From assembly GCA_029288315.1 (NCBI GenBank), contig JARIHL010000083.1:1-50371 (forward strand): a stretch of 50,371 nucleotides of DNA. Reading direction: 5' to 3'. Shown in pieces: positions 32,359 to 41,031 of this stretch. How positions within the stretch are numbered: the stretch's first letter is position 1; each line of letters opens with the position of its first letter. The stretch comes from Candidatus Saccharimonadota bacterium. Lineage in GTDB: Bacteria; Patescibacteriota; Saccharimonadia; Saccharimonadales; EFPC-124. A program made the translations under genes and the position numbers. The notes under the pieces are model-generated. The model made no database searches and was not told the DNA's origin. It worked only from the letters and a program-made list of their open reading frames with translations.

Positions 32359-35265
32359 ATGGCGAGAAAGAGCATGCACAATCAGCCCGTCGAGGAGATT
32401 CGTGCTCTTCTGAGTGAGCTTGATCAGCTCGCCGCTCGCCGGCCTGTTGGCAATCCGGTTCTGCCGCCAGTATTATGTATTCAACCCCGATCGGCACATT
32501 CTTCTGTTGCGCAACTTATTCCTCATTATTATTGGGTAAGTGCCAACACGAAAAAACCAAATATCCCACATGTCTTATCCATACTTGATCGTCCTGAATT
32601 AGATGATCTGGCTATCTTTAGTTATATTTATGAAAACCTCATGATTCCTCGCTCTATGGGAAATTTTCATTTCACTAATCTTAAGATGGCCATAGATCTT
32701 CTGAGCCATACACTTGATCCTGGCGCGACAAGTCGTGAGGCAAAGATTAACGACCTCGTCACTCACCTTTACCGCAGGCGCCATCCCAGATTAGGCGGCC
32801 GCTCGGCTACTATTATTTCGACGCGTGATGGGTACGATGGTTTACTTGGGTTTGCTGCAATTACTCTAGAGCTTTTACGGCGGGCTCGGTTTAGAGTCTT
32901 TCGGGCAGAATTGGCGACAACGAATCGGTACCGCTGGTTTACTGACCGGGTTGCTCTAGAGCTTACCCAGCAAGATAAAGCCGACGAAATTTCTCAAGAT
33001 TTCTTAAGTTGCGCCGTTTGGACACTTCAGCAACCTGGTCTTCGTGACTCAAGTTTGGCACGAGAACTCTTTATGTTAGCCTTATTTGAAGATTTGGAGC
33101 ATGCTTTTAAAGCCCACCCTATTAATCTTTCTTTTCGGCGACGACGACGCACAACTCCCTTCATTATTACCTTAAAAGATGTGAGCGCTACTGATAGTGC
33201 TGCCCGTCGTTTTTTGCAAACATTCGGTGAACTGATAGATCAATCTAAAGGAGCTTCTTTGCTTGTGTTGGCCTCTGTTCACGGCTCGGCGCCTCCTGCA
33301 CTCAAAGCCGATGTCGACTCGCCCCATACAGCTGCTGAAAAACTGCAACTTATACGGGAAGGACGTTATGAATCCTCGGCTATTACTGCTTTTAATATTC
33401 AAGCTACTGCTAATACTGCGCGTATTAAAGAAATACGCGAATTTATTACTAATCGTCCATCGCCTAAACCAAAGTCGATGCTCCGTGACTTTATGCTGCT
33501 TGCCATATTGGGTGTCATACTTACACCCTTTATTTTAGCTGGCAGCATATATGTCATTCGTATTATGCCGGTGCTCTATCAATCGACGCAAAATTGTCAG
33601 TATATTCAGACAGTTGCCGGCGAAGTGGTCGGTATTACCGATGGCTCTTGTTCATTTTTAACCCACAATGATGCGAGGGGTATTGGTTACAGTGAGACAG
33701 AAAATTCACTTTTGCGTCAGTTCAAAATTAGGTCAGATAGCGTCCGAGATTTGTATACCTATATCAGCTCATTAGGTAAAACGACGCCTCATTTACCGAG
33801 TGCGCAGCGGCTCATCTATATCCAAGAGTTGAACGACGCTAAACAGACTATTTTGGCACAGAACAGGCAGATTAGGGAAGATGACATGTATCGTACGATT
33901 GTATTGCTTCTTCCTTTTACGGTTCCTGATGAGTCTGGTAATGCGAATCAAAAAACGATTGGTATTATGCGTGGGGTGGCTGTAGCTCAGGAAGAGATCA
34001 ATCGGAATGCTGACCGTGTACCAAAAGGGAGCCTGCAGCATCTCAAGCTGAAAGTGCTGATTGCTAACACCGGCGGAAAACTTGTGCACGGCCAAGCCGT
34101 CGCGCATGATATCCGTGCACTCAACACTCATGGTTTAACTCCTTTAACTCCGAAACATTCTATTATTGCGGTCGCTGGTATCACGCAAAGTCTGGCGGAA
34201 GCGAAGCGTACGGTAGAAGTGCTTACAACGCCGGGTGACACCAGCAATCCAGCTATTGCTGTGGTTGGCTCTACGCTTACTTATGATTATATGAGTGAAG
34301 GCAACCCTCTTTTTTATCAAGCGGCGGCTTCTAATAAGCGGCAGGCGCAAGCTTTAGCTGAATTTATCCGCCATCAGCCACTGGTTGGTGATGTAAGTGG
34401 TACGATACCCCAACTTCTTAAGCCTGCTCGCAATATCGTTATCGTTAATGATAATAATGATTGGTATAGCCAAAACCTCGCCGATGATTTATACCGTGAG
34501 TTTCGAAATACGAATCCCCTTGTCGGATACTGGACCGTTCCGAATGGAGATGATAGAGACACGGACCCACATCTTGAGCATAAAGCTGAAATTGTGCCAC
34601 TGACTGAAATTCGCGATCGGCTCTGCGATCCAGCAAAACTGTCAATATTTGATCAGCAGCAAGATGTTGTTATGTATACTGGCCGATCGCAAAATTTTAG
34701 CGCCTTTTTAAATGCACTAAAACCAGATGTTTGCGCACGCGGCAAAGGTTTTACTATTGTTGCTGGTAGCGACATGGCTCAATGGGGCGAATACGACAAC
34801 TTTAAACACTTCTTTCCGCACCTTTATTTTGCGGCCTATGGTGCCCGCGATAGCGACCACAATGGAGCAATTGCTGATAATTTATTTTCCAATCCTATTG
34901 TAAAAGATATTGTAGATCAAAGTGGTGGCGCCAGAGCGTATGATTCTATCAAGCTCATTTGGGCTATAGTTCAAAATAGCCGTCTAGCGGTCGAGAATGT
35001 TGACACGGCTCATATAGCCAACGAATTTCTAAAAAGCCCTCATATACGGCTCGAAGGTGCTAGTGGTGTTTTAGATATCCCCGCTGGTCAGCAAGTACCA
35101 ATGAACAAACCCGTATTTATTATGCGAGCTGGTAACAGCCAGCCGGTGATGAGTTGCGGGGCATTCTCTATTCAACCTCCAGGAAGTGGCGAACGGCTGA
35201 ATGCCCATGGTCAACCTTTTACAGAAACAAAATGGGGCGATCAGCGCCAGTTTGATTGCCCATAA
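32359..35265 (+). CDS. 968-aa membrane receptor-like protein: NTPase-like N-terminus, one TM, type-1 periplasmic-binding domain
   Basis: Residues 1-370 are cytosolic: an arginine-rich region, then a segment resembling a degenerate P-loop NTPase (TPFIITLKDVSATDSAARRF looks like a Walker B strand; no clear Walker A). A single helix (about 376-402, MLLAILGVILTPFILAGSIY) is followed by a domain (about 505-955) of the Leu/Ile/Val-binding, receptor-family-ligand-binding type (TIVLLLPF, IGIMRGVAVAQEEINRN, IAVVGSTLTYDYMSEGNPLFYQAA, GYWTVPNGDDRDTD). It would sense an external small molecule and signal inward. Similar domain pairs occur, from memory, in actinomycete proteins of unknown role. No ABC permease is nearby. 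Confidence 0.65.
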   Translation: MARKSMHNQPVEEIRALLSELDQLAARRPVGNPVLPPVLCIQPRSAHSSVAQLIPHYYWVSANTKKPNIPHVLSILDRPELDDLAIFSYIYENLMIPRSMGNFHFTNLKMAIDLLSHTLDPGATSREAKINDLVTHLYRRRHPRLGGRSATIISTRDGYDGLLGFAAITLELLRRARFRVFRAELATTNRYRWFTDRVALELTQQDKADEISQDFLSCAVWTLQQPGLRDSSLARELFMLALFEDLEHAFKAHPINLSFRRRRRTTPFIITLKDVSATDSAARRFLQTFGELIDQSKGASLLVLASVHGSAPPALKADVDSPHTAAEKLQLIREGRYESSAITAFNIQATANTARIKEIREFITNRPSPKPKSMLRDFMLLAILGVILTPFILAGSIYVIRIMPVLYQSTQNCQYIQTVAGEVVGITDGSCSFLTHNDARGIGYSETENSLLRQFKIRSDSVRDLYTYISSLGKTTPHLPSAQRLIYIQELNDAKQTILAQNRQIREDDMYRTIVLLLPFTVPDESGNANQKTIGIMRGVAVAQEEINRNADRVPKGSLQHLKLKVLIANTGGKLVHGQAVAHDIRALNTHGLTPLTPKHSIIAVAGITQSLAEAKRTVEVLTTPGDTSNPAIAVVGSTLTYDYMSEGNPLFYQAAASNKRQAQALAEFIRHQPLVGDVSGTIPQLLKPARNIVIVNDNNDWYSQNLADDLYREFRNTNPLVGYWTVPNGDDRDTDPHLEHKAEIVPLTEIRDRLCDPAKLSIFDQQQDVVMYTGRSQNFSAFLNALKPDVCARGKGFTIVAGSDMAQWGEYDNFKHFFPHLYFAAYGARDSDHNGAIADNLFSNPIVKDIVDQSGGARAYDSIKLIWAIVQNSRLAVENVDTAHIANEFLKSPHIRLEGASGVLDIPAGQQVPMNKPVFIMRAGNSQPVMSCGAFSIQPPGSGERLNAHGQPFTETKWGDQRQFDCP

Positions 35266-35271
35266 GCAAGC

Positions 35272-36078
35272 TTAAACCCTGCCACTAGTATCGTACAGAG
35301 AATGTTGCTCAAAGACTGAAGGATAAATTCCTTCGGCTACTGGCTCGATAGTGCAAAAAATTGCTAAGGAAGATTCCGATTCACCCCAAGTTGAACCATC
35401 ATGCAAAGCACGAGCCACGGGCACATTTAAACATGCTTCAATAGCTTGATGCCCCAGTGCAGAAGGGCCATTCAGCCGAATCCAGTATAATCGTAACTCT
35501 TCGGGATTTGTGGCAAGTTTGTGGCGAACATAGGGAAGACGTTTCGGTGCACGAGGGCCTCCGATAATCTCACGTGTCACCGACGGCGCTAAGCAATGAT
35601 ATCGTGCGCCAGGACCAAGGTTACCTATTAAAAGTTGCGTGTCGGCATTAGGCCAGTTATCAATGTGCAGGCCAACCTTTGGTGGCTTGTTTGTAAGTGA
35701 ATTAACCTTGGAGGTGTCAACAGAAACCGACAACTCATCTTGCGCATCGTGCCGAGTATCGAGATAGGTACCATGAATGCCAGGAGCAATAGTTTGATCA
35801 ATAGGCTGACCATATAGGCGCAAAGCAGTCTCGCCTATATAGTGCGGAATTCGGCAAACTTGAATTCGAATATCTGTCTCTGAAGTAGCTATTATAAATT
35901 CTAGCTCTTCGTCTGTTGGGCCGTGTGGCTCTGTGGGTATGATCGTGGCTTCATTGAGATAACTACGCTGTTGCGCTGTAGTAGGTTCTAGAATCTGTAC
36001 TCCGGAAACTAATAAGCGTTCTCTGAGCAATTCTGGCTCATTGCAAACTATTCCAATACTTCGTATTTTCTCGCTCAT
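35272..36078 (-). CDS. HxD-containing, 2OG-Fe(II) oxygenase-like protein, 268 aa
   Basis: GLHIDNW (His138, Asp140) followed by NLGPGARYHCLAP looks like the HxD iron-binding turn of a double-stranded beta-helix oxygenase; His226 in ALHDGSTWGE is a candidate distal ligand. The first 130 residues are variable and lack a signal peptide. Resemblance to actinobacterial proteins with the same LHxDNW and HDGSTxGE motifs is from memory; the substrate is unknown. The ATG has only a weak ribosome site (TATCGG). It converges with the receptor-like gene, 6 bp between stops. Confidence 0.5.
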   Translation of the reverse strand: MSEKIRSIGIVCNEPELLRERLLVSGVQILEPTTAQQRSYLNEATIIPTEPHGPTDEELEFIIATSETDIRIQVCRIPHYIGETALRLYGQPIDQTIAPGIHGTYLDTRHDAQDELSVSVDTSKVNSLTNKPPKVGLHIDNWPNADTQLLIGNLGPGARYHCLAPSVTREIIGGPRAPKRLPYVRHKLATNPEELRLYWIRLNGPSALGHQAIEACLNVPVARALHDGSTWGESESSLAIFCTIEPVAEGIYPSVFEQHSLYDTSGRV

Positions 36079-36152
36079 TACCGATAAACCTTTTATTGCT
36101 GCTACATATTTTCATAGAAGTGGGCAGGGCGTCAACGGCGTTGGGCATATGA

Positions 36153-36273
36153 AATTCTGCACCACCCTCATGTTCTCTCCTTCCAGGGAAACAGCCCGCC
36201 CGCAAAAGCTCGTTGCCTTCCTCCCGGGAAGGTCGAGTCCTGGAAGGAGAGAACATGAGGGTGGTGCAGAATT
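36153..36273 (+). repeat. Palindromic element A, copy 3 (perfect 35-bp arms)
   Basis: Arms 36153-36187 and 36239-36273 are perfectly complementary over 35 bp. The 51-nt core contains AGCCCGCCCGCAAAAGCTCG, a CTTCC-TCCC-GGGAAG hairpin and GTCGAG. Only the innermost part of the arms (TTCCAGG) is shared with copy 4; the rest is unique to this site. It lies between two co-directional minus-strand genes. Confidence 0.9.
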
Positions 36274-36330
36274 AAACTTTGTATGATCCGAGACTCAAGC
36301 TAGAAATATTCAGAGTACAAGTATAACCAT

Positions 36331-37110
36331 TTAGTGATAGTAGAAAGCAGAGTCGACATTAAGCTTTACAGTGCAAAATGGTTCTTCAGCAAGGTCGAGC
36401 GCTATTTCGAGCTCTGTTTTATCGTGCAAGTTGCCCAATTCTAGGGTTTGCCAGGTGTCACTTCTTGCTGAAGGGATTGCTTTACCGTTATTGCCGTTAT
36501 GGGTAGGAGTGATAGTCATCAGAGCGGGTGCTACGCAAGAACCAGTTGAAGTTACACTTTCAAGCGTGAACTTAATGCTTAAATGCTGGTGTTGAGTGGC
36601 GGGCAGTAGTGCACGAGCTTTACTGCCATGTTTCATAATCGCATTATCTGATAATTGGATTTGGTAAGTAATATCTTCTCGTTCCCAATGCAAAAATGCC
36701 AACCTGCTTATAGTGGCCGGTATGAAGAAAGTGAGCAAGGCAAATACTACAACAATAATAGAACGCTGCCATGTAAAAACGGGTTGGGTGAAAGATTTTA
36801 TTGCTTTTGGCTGGTAGCTCGTTTGGGCCTGCTGCTCTTTTTTATGTAACCAAATAGGCACTAAAACCGTTGCCAAACTAAGGACTAAGCCAACAATAGT
36901 AACCACTAATCCCCATACATCAGCACGGGCTGCCCCTTCAGCACCCAGAGAATCAAGGTGTTGCCCAAGCCACAGAAGCTGCTGTAGCAATAGTAATCCA
37001 AGTCCGGCACAAATCCCGATAATTATAAAAAAGCGTAATCTTTTAATTTGTTGCCAACCCTGCTTGATATAAGCTGGGATTTTTTGCACTATCGTTAGTC
37101 TGTCCGGCAT
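36331..37110 (-). CDS. Membrane protein with C-terminal beta domain, 259 aa
   Basis: Three hydrophobic helices (FFIIIGICAGLGLLLLQQLL; WGLVVTIVGLVLSLATVLVP; SIIVVVFALLTFFIPATI) cover residues 25-145. The rest is a predicted extracytoplasmic strand-rich domain with two Cys (GSCVAPALM and EPFCTVKLNV) that could pair. No family recognised. Its ATG overlaps the end of the solute-binding protein gene by 16 nt, so the two are co-translated and probably work together. Confidence 0.65.
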   Translation of the reverse strand: MPDRLTIVQKIPAYIKQGWQQIKRLRFFIIIGICAGLGLLLLQQLLWLGQHLDSLGAEGAARADVWGLVVTIVGLVLSLATVLVPIWLHKKEQQAQTSYQPKAIKSFTQPVFTWQRSIIVVVFALLTFFIPATISRLAFLHWEREDITYQIQLSDNAIMKHGSKARALLPATQHQHLSIKFTLESVTSTGSCVAPALMTITPTHNGNNGKAIPSARSDTWQTLELGNLHDKTELEIALDLAEEPFCTVKLNVDSAFYYH

Positions 37111-37994
37111 GATTCAGTGTCAATATTGCTTGGGTCGGGTTTAAGTTCGCGGGCGTTGAGGGCTTGATCTACTTGAAGATTAGCACTAAAAGATGAGTTC
37201 CACTGCTTATTCACAAATTCTTTTAGCAACGTTGCTACTTGATGACATAATTCCATATTGTCTTTTGATAGGCCAATGCCGTACTTCTCATAGGTACCAG
37301 GAATAATAATTTCAGGTATAAATTTAAGGGCTTGATCAGCGTGGGCGTGCCCTTGCAAAACGGCAGCATCACTGGTAACAGCTGCTACATTAGCACTGGG
37401 ATTCTTCAGATCCTCAAGGCATTGCGAGAATGTATCTCGGTCAGTACTGATAAGCGGTATACTTTTTTTCAATTCATTTAATTTGTCTTTTGACGTTGAA
37501 CCATTTGTAACGCAAACAGTTTTGCTGGCTAGGTCATTCGTTGAGAGAATACTATCATCGTCTTTACGAACAAGTATCCCCTGATAGGTACGAATATACG
37601 GCCCGGCAAAAATAATACCACCAGCAATGCGTTTATCTGAAATTGAATAGGTACTCACAACTAGATCAACATATTTTGCGCGTAGGTTTTGGTCTCGAGC
37701 ATCAATTGTCATTGGTACAAAGTTTGGATGACGCCCTAAGCCTTCAGCAATAAAGTTGGCTAGATCGATATCAAAACCGTTGCGCTGGCCATCTCGTAAT
37801 GAGTTGAAGCCCGGGCTGTCATTAATATGCACGCCTATGTTGATTGCACTCGGTACCTGGCTTGTTGAGGGTTGGCTGCTATTTGGCCGGGACTTTAAAA
37901 ACAGGAAAAGGGCGACTATTACTATTGCACAAAAAAGCGAAATAACTATAAGTCTAATAGTTATTTTCTTCTTCGTTTGCTCTAATAGAGGCAA
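37095..37994 (-). CDS. Membrane-anchored family-3 solute-binding protein, 299 aa
   Basis: An N-terminal anchor helix (LIVISLFCAIVIVALFLFL) is followed by a short Ser/Pro linker and a polar amino-acid-type binding domain (PF00497-like): NIGVHINDSPGFN, NGFDIDLANFIAEGLG, VDLVVSTYSISDKR, FAGPYIRTYQGILVRKDD and YGIGLSKDN. No ABC permease or ATPase lies nearby, and the next gene encodes a membrane protein, so a sensory role is as likely as transport. The start codon is TTG with AGGAT about 8 nt upstream. Linked genes of this kind with kinases are known in Actinobacteria, but none is seen here. Confidence 0.82.
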   Translation of the reverse strand: MPLLEQTKKKITIRLIVISLFCAIVIVALFLFLKSRPNSSQPSTSQVPSAINIGVHINDSPGFNSLRDGQRNGFDIDLANFIAEGLGRHPNFVPMTIDARDQNLRAKYVDLVVSTYSISDKRIAGGIIFAGPYIRTYQGILVRKDDDSILSTNDLASKTVCVTNGSTSKDKLNELKKSIPLISTDRDTFSQCLEDLKNPSANVAAVTSDAAVLQGHAHADQALKFIPEIIIPGTYEKYGIGLSKDNMELCHQVATLLKEFVNKQWNSSFSANLQVDQALNARELKPDPSNIDTESCRTD

Positions 37995-38084
37995 TACTTT
38001 TATCCTATTTAACGTTCTAGCCTAATAATAGCGCCCTACGCAGAGCGCTACAATAGGTCTTTGTAAAAAATCCAACAAATAGAT

Positions 38085-39443
38085 TTATTGGCCATCCCAA
38101 CTTTTCAAAATGCGTAATTTCTGCCACGGTATATTGGGCATATTATCATAGTCCCATCGTATGCCCGCATTTTGATAGGCAGGGCTAACGACATCAGGGT
38201 TTTTTGTATCAAGCTCAAAACTAATTGCCATCTTGGCCCCACCGCAATCAATAGCGTAAGCACCATAACGCTGTAAGGCTTTGCCGATCATTTTTTCAAT
38301 AGGGCTGATGTTGGGAATGGTATCAAGATTGATAGTCGGGTCTAGCTGTACTCTCGCACCTTCTTCAATTGTTTCGTTACCATGGCCAGCCTTACCGTCA
38401 GTTTTACTTGCTGGAAAACGATATGTATCCGACCGACAAAGATTTGTTGAAAAAACCAACGCATGGTCAATAGATTTTCGTTCTACATCAGATAGTCTGA
38501 CGAGCCCTGCTAACCGGGAAACGCCTGCGCCCACCGAACTACCACCTACTCCGTTACCATCAATAGGTAACATTGCCCCCCATGAAGTCGTGGGCCGGCC
38601 GCCGTTCCATTTAAATTGCCAAAACTCCGCTGTTTGACGCGAGACCATATCAACAACAACCATTGCTTCATCAGAGCCTCTGTGTGGCTTCATAGCAACT
38701 GAAAGCGGAATGTTTTTACCTTCAAATGGACACGTGCCCCAAGGTTTTGTACAGGTGACTTTCTTTGTACCGGTAGCTATATTGGCATTATAGACCGGTA
38801 TTGCGAATTCATGCACTAGCGCGGCGGCCGGGCTCCCCGCTTTAGTTAGTTCATTGACAATAGAAGCATTATGTTGATCTAATTTTACGTTACTGGGGAT
38901 AGGAGCCTTCCAGGGAGAATCTTGACTAAATGGGCGCTCAAAAGCTTCGTCTACCGGTGGATTCACGATTGCTTTTGGCACGCTCCATTGTTGAGCAGTT
39001 GTGCCATTGCAGTAATAAATTTGGATAGGGTTGCCATTATCTATACGATTAAACTTGTTGTCTAAACAAAGCACTGAGACAGGATTAACAATAGCCCCAT
39101 TATCCTTCAAAGCCCATTGTTGATGAGTGCCACTGTTGCACTTCTCTATCTGTACCGGTGCTTCGGATTGCTTGCTTGCATTCTTCACCGCGAGGCACAT
39201 GCCTTGTGCACGAATAGTGCCGTCGCCAGGCAATTGCCACTGTCTTGAGGCATTATCTTGGCATTCGTCAAGCTGAACCGGATTATTTTTTACTTGCCCT
39301 GGCTTACTTGTTAGGCATTTGCCATTCGCATTTTTAATATAACCTTGGGGAACAGCTGCAGTTGCGATACTTGATAGTATGAGGCTGGTAATCCCGCTGA
39401 GAAAAAATGTACTCACAAACAATAAATAAATTTTGTGTTTCAT
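38085..39443 (-). CDS. Secreted protein with ricin-type lectin domain and unknown C-terminal domain, 452 aa
   Basis: Signal peptide (residues 1-30, ending ATAA). Residues 33-155 form a ricin B-type beta-trefoil with three repeats, each with a CL/CLA turn and a QxW box (RQWQL, HQQWAL, AQQWSV). A C-terminal domain of about 285 residues starts at FSQDSPWKAPIP and has its own Cys pair (KVTCTKPWGTCPF) and the DHALVFSTNLCRSDTYRFPA segment; I cannot name its family. It probably binds surface or host sugars. Start ATG. Monocistronic. Confidence 0.78.
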   Translation of the reverse strand: MKHKIYLLFVSTFFLSGITSLILSSIATAAVPQGYIKNANGKCLTSKPGQVKNNPVQLDECQDNASRQWQLPGDGTIRAQGMCLAVKNASKQSEAPVQIEKCNSGTHQQWALKDNGAIVNPVSVLCLDNKFNRIDNGNPIQIYYCNGTTAQQWSVPKAIVNPPVDEAFERPFSQDSPWKAPIPSNVKLDQHNASIVNELTKAGSPAAALVHEFAIPVYNANIATGTKKVTCTKPWGTCPFEGKNIPLSVAMKPHRGSDEAMVVVDMVSRQTAEFWQFKWNGGRPTTSWGAMLPIDGNGVGGSSVGAGVSRLAGLVRLSDVERKSIDHALVFSTNLCRSDTYRFPASKTDGKAGHGNETIEEGARVQLDPTINLDTIPNISPIEKMIGKALQRYGAYAIDCGGAKMAISFELDTKNPDVVSPAYQNAGIRWDYDNMPNIPWQKLRILKSWDGQ

Positions 39444-39544
39444 TTATTATCTCGATAATTATGGTTACAGCCTACTACGAAGGCTTATGTGTGGCAATAC
39501 AGAATGACTATGATTTTCTCATTATTTATGAGAAGCAACTCGTA

Positions 39545-40810
39545 TTAACGTTGCAAAAGAAGCCGCATAAGTGGCGGCGCTAAAAGAGATGTAACAACGG
39601 CAATCAGTACAATGATGGTATACATTTCAGTATTAAGTATGCCCAGCCGCACGCCAACGCTTGCGATTAGGATTTCAATAACCCCACGGGCATTCATAGC
39701 AGCGCCGATAGCTAGGGATTCACGCGTATTTAATCTGCTTAATCGTCCACCAAAAAAAGCTCCGGCAAATTTACCGACTATCGCTATACAAAGTACGATC
39801 AATGCACCGATAAGTACTACAGGCTCAGTTAAGGTAGTTAAGTCAATACGCAGGCCAGCGGTGGCAAAAAAGAGCGGCGCTAGCACTGATAATACGGTTG
39901 GTAAACGTATATGTTTAAAGTTGGGGTCTGACCCGATAAGTAAGCCGCACACAAAGGCACCAAAGACTGCCTCTAATCCCATGGCATGCGTAACGGCGGC
40001 AGATAAAAGAATCAAACTCGCTATTGCGGTGACCATAGGGCCATCGTCGCTACTACTACGGCGTACAAAGTCAAGCGTTTTGCGTATGAGCAGACGCCCA
40101 ATTGTCAGTGCAAAACCTATAACCAGCGCTACAAAGAATAATGAATGAATAATTGAGCCCATATGCACTCCACCAGTTGCCGCCATCGACGCCACCATGG
40201 CAAGCAATATCCAGCCAATGATGTCGTCAATAACACTGGCTGAGAGGGCGAGCCCTCCGACACGATGGTTCATGAGATTCATATCCATCAGCATTTTGGC
40301 GATGACTGGTAGAGCACTGACGCACATTGCTACACCGATAAACAGTGCAAACACAAAACGGTCAATATGTTCCGGAACCAGTGTGTCTGGTAATAAGTAG
40401 CCCGTTGCTATGCCCAGACAGAGGGGTATCAATAAGCCGCCGAGGCTGATTCGAAGTGCGGCTGGGCCATGCTTTTTAAGGAGCATTACATTCAACGCCA
40501 TGCCACTTAAGCCTACAAGCATAATGACTCCAATTTGTCCTACGGCATCGAGCAGATGAAATTGCTCTGCATTCGGCGGGAATAGCCAATAGAAAGCATC
40601 AGGAAAAAAATGTCCAAAAAGTGATGGCCCCAATAATACCCCTGCCCCCAGCTCACCCACAATGGAAGGCATATTAAAACGGCGAGCCAGTGCACCTAAC
40701 AGCAGAGCCAGCAGCAATAACATAGCTACTTGTGTCAAAAAAAGCAGGAGCACATAACTCTCAAGTGTCGGCACCGGGCCAACAGTAGTCGATCCAAATA
40801 ATAAAATCAT
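39545..40810 (-). CDS. CPA2-family cation:proton antiporter, 421 aa
   Basis: About thirteen helices without a C-terminal TrkA domain. Diagnostic features are GELGAGVLLGPSLFG near the N-terminus, the paired acidic SASVIDDIIGW in the ion-binding helix, and the C-terminal NTRESLAIGAAMNARGVIEI block. Exchanges Na+ or K+ for H+ across the membrane. The short length fits NapA/GerN-type rather than KefC. ATG with AAGG upstream. Monocistronic. Confidence 0.9.
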   Translation of the reverse strand: MILLFGSTTVGPVPTLESYVLLLFLTQVAMLLLLALLLGALARRFNMPSIVGELGAGVLLGPSLFGHFFPDAFYWLFPPNAEQFHLLDAVGQIGVIMLVGLSGMALNVMLLKKHGPAALRISLGGLLIPLCLGIATGYLLPDTLVPEHIDRFVFALFIGVAMCVSALPVIAKMLMDMNLMNHRVGGLALSASVIDDIIGWILLAMVASMAATGGVHMGSIIHSLFFVALVIGFALTIGRLLIRKTLDFVRRSSSDDGPMVTAIASLILLSAAVTHAMGLEAVFGAFVCGLLIGSDPNFKHIRLPTVLSVLAPLFFATAGLRIDLTTLTEPVVLIGALIVLCIAIVGKFAGAFFGGRLSRLNTRESLAIGAAMNARGVIEILIASVGVRLGILNTEMYTIIVLIAVVTSLLAPPLMRLLLQR

Positions 40811-40947
40811 TGTTAGCCTTATCGATGCTAGAATTCATAGTTAGTATACATGAGGATGCAGCTATACCGAACGAGGATACAAGTGACATATAATCAAGAA
40901 ACAAGCATAGTTCAACCCTCTGGATCCACTCAACACTGAGGTGTATG

Positions 40948-40978
40948 TTGACATAAAAAATTTATATGTTATTATTAT
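40948..40978 (+). promoter_or_regulatory. Promoter of the 41032 gene (TTGACA ... TATTAT)
   Basis: Consensus -35 TTGACA at 40948-40953 and TATTAT at 40973-40978, spacing 19. The gene follows with a leader of about 45 nt. Confidence 0.5.
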
Positions 40979-41031
40979 ATTCTGCCCATGCAGTACCTTG
41001 ACGTCTTATAACTGATTGGATGTGATGAACA

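Noticed and set aside
36181-36245. GGTCGAGTCC in the element A core, resembling a tRNA T-arm
   Set aside because: It lacks the TTCGA loop and a seven-base acceptor partner; no cloverleaf can be drawn. No tRNA was found in the window.
36041-36286. Open frames across element A3
   Set aside because: They arise from the palindrome itself; both strands give mirror-like peptides with no start signals.
38490-38520. CTGACGAGCCC...GGGAAAC, hammerhead-like on the plus strand
   Set aside because: It lies inside the lectin-protein coding sequence, stem II would lack the required G-C closing pair before GAA, and no stem I or III partners are present.
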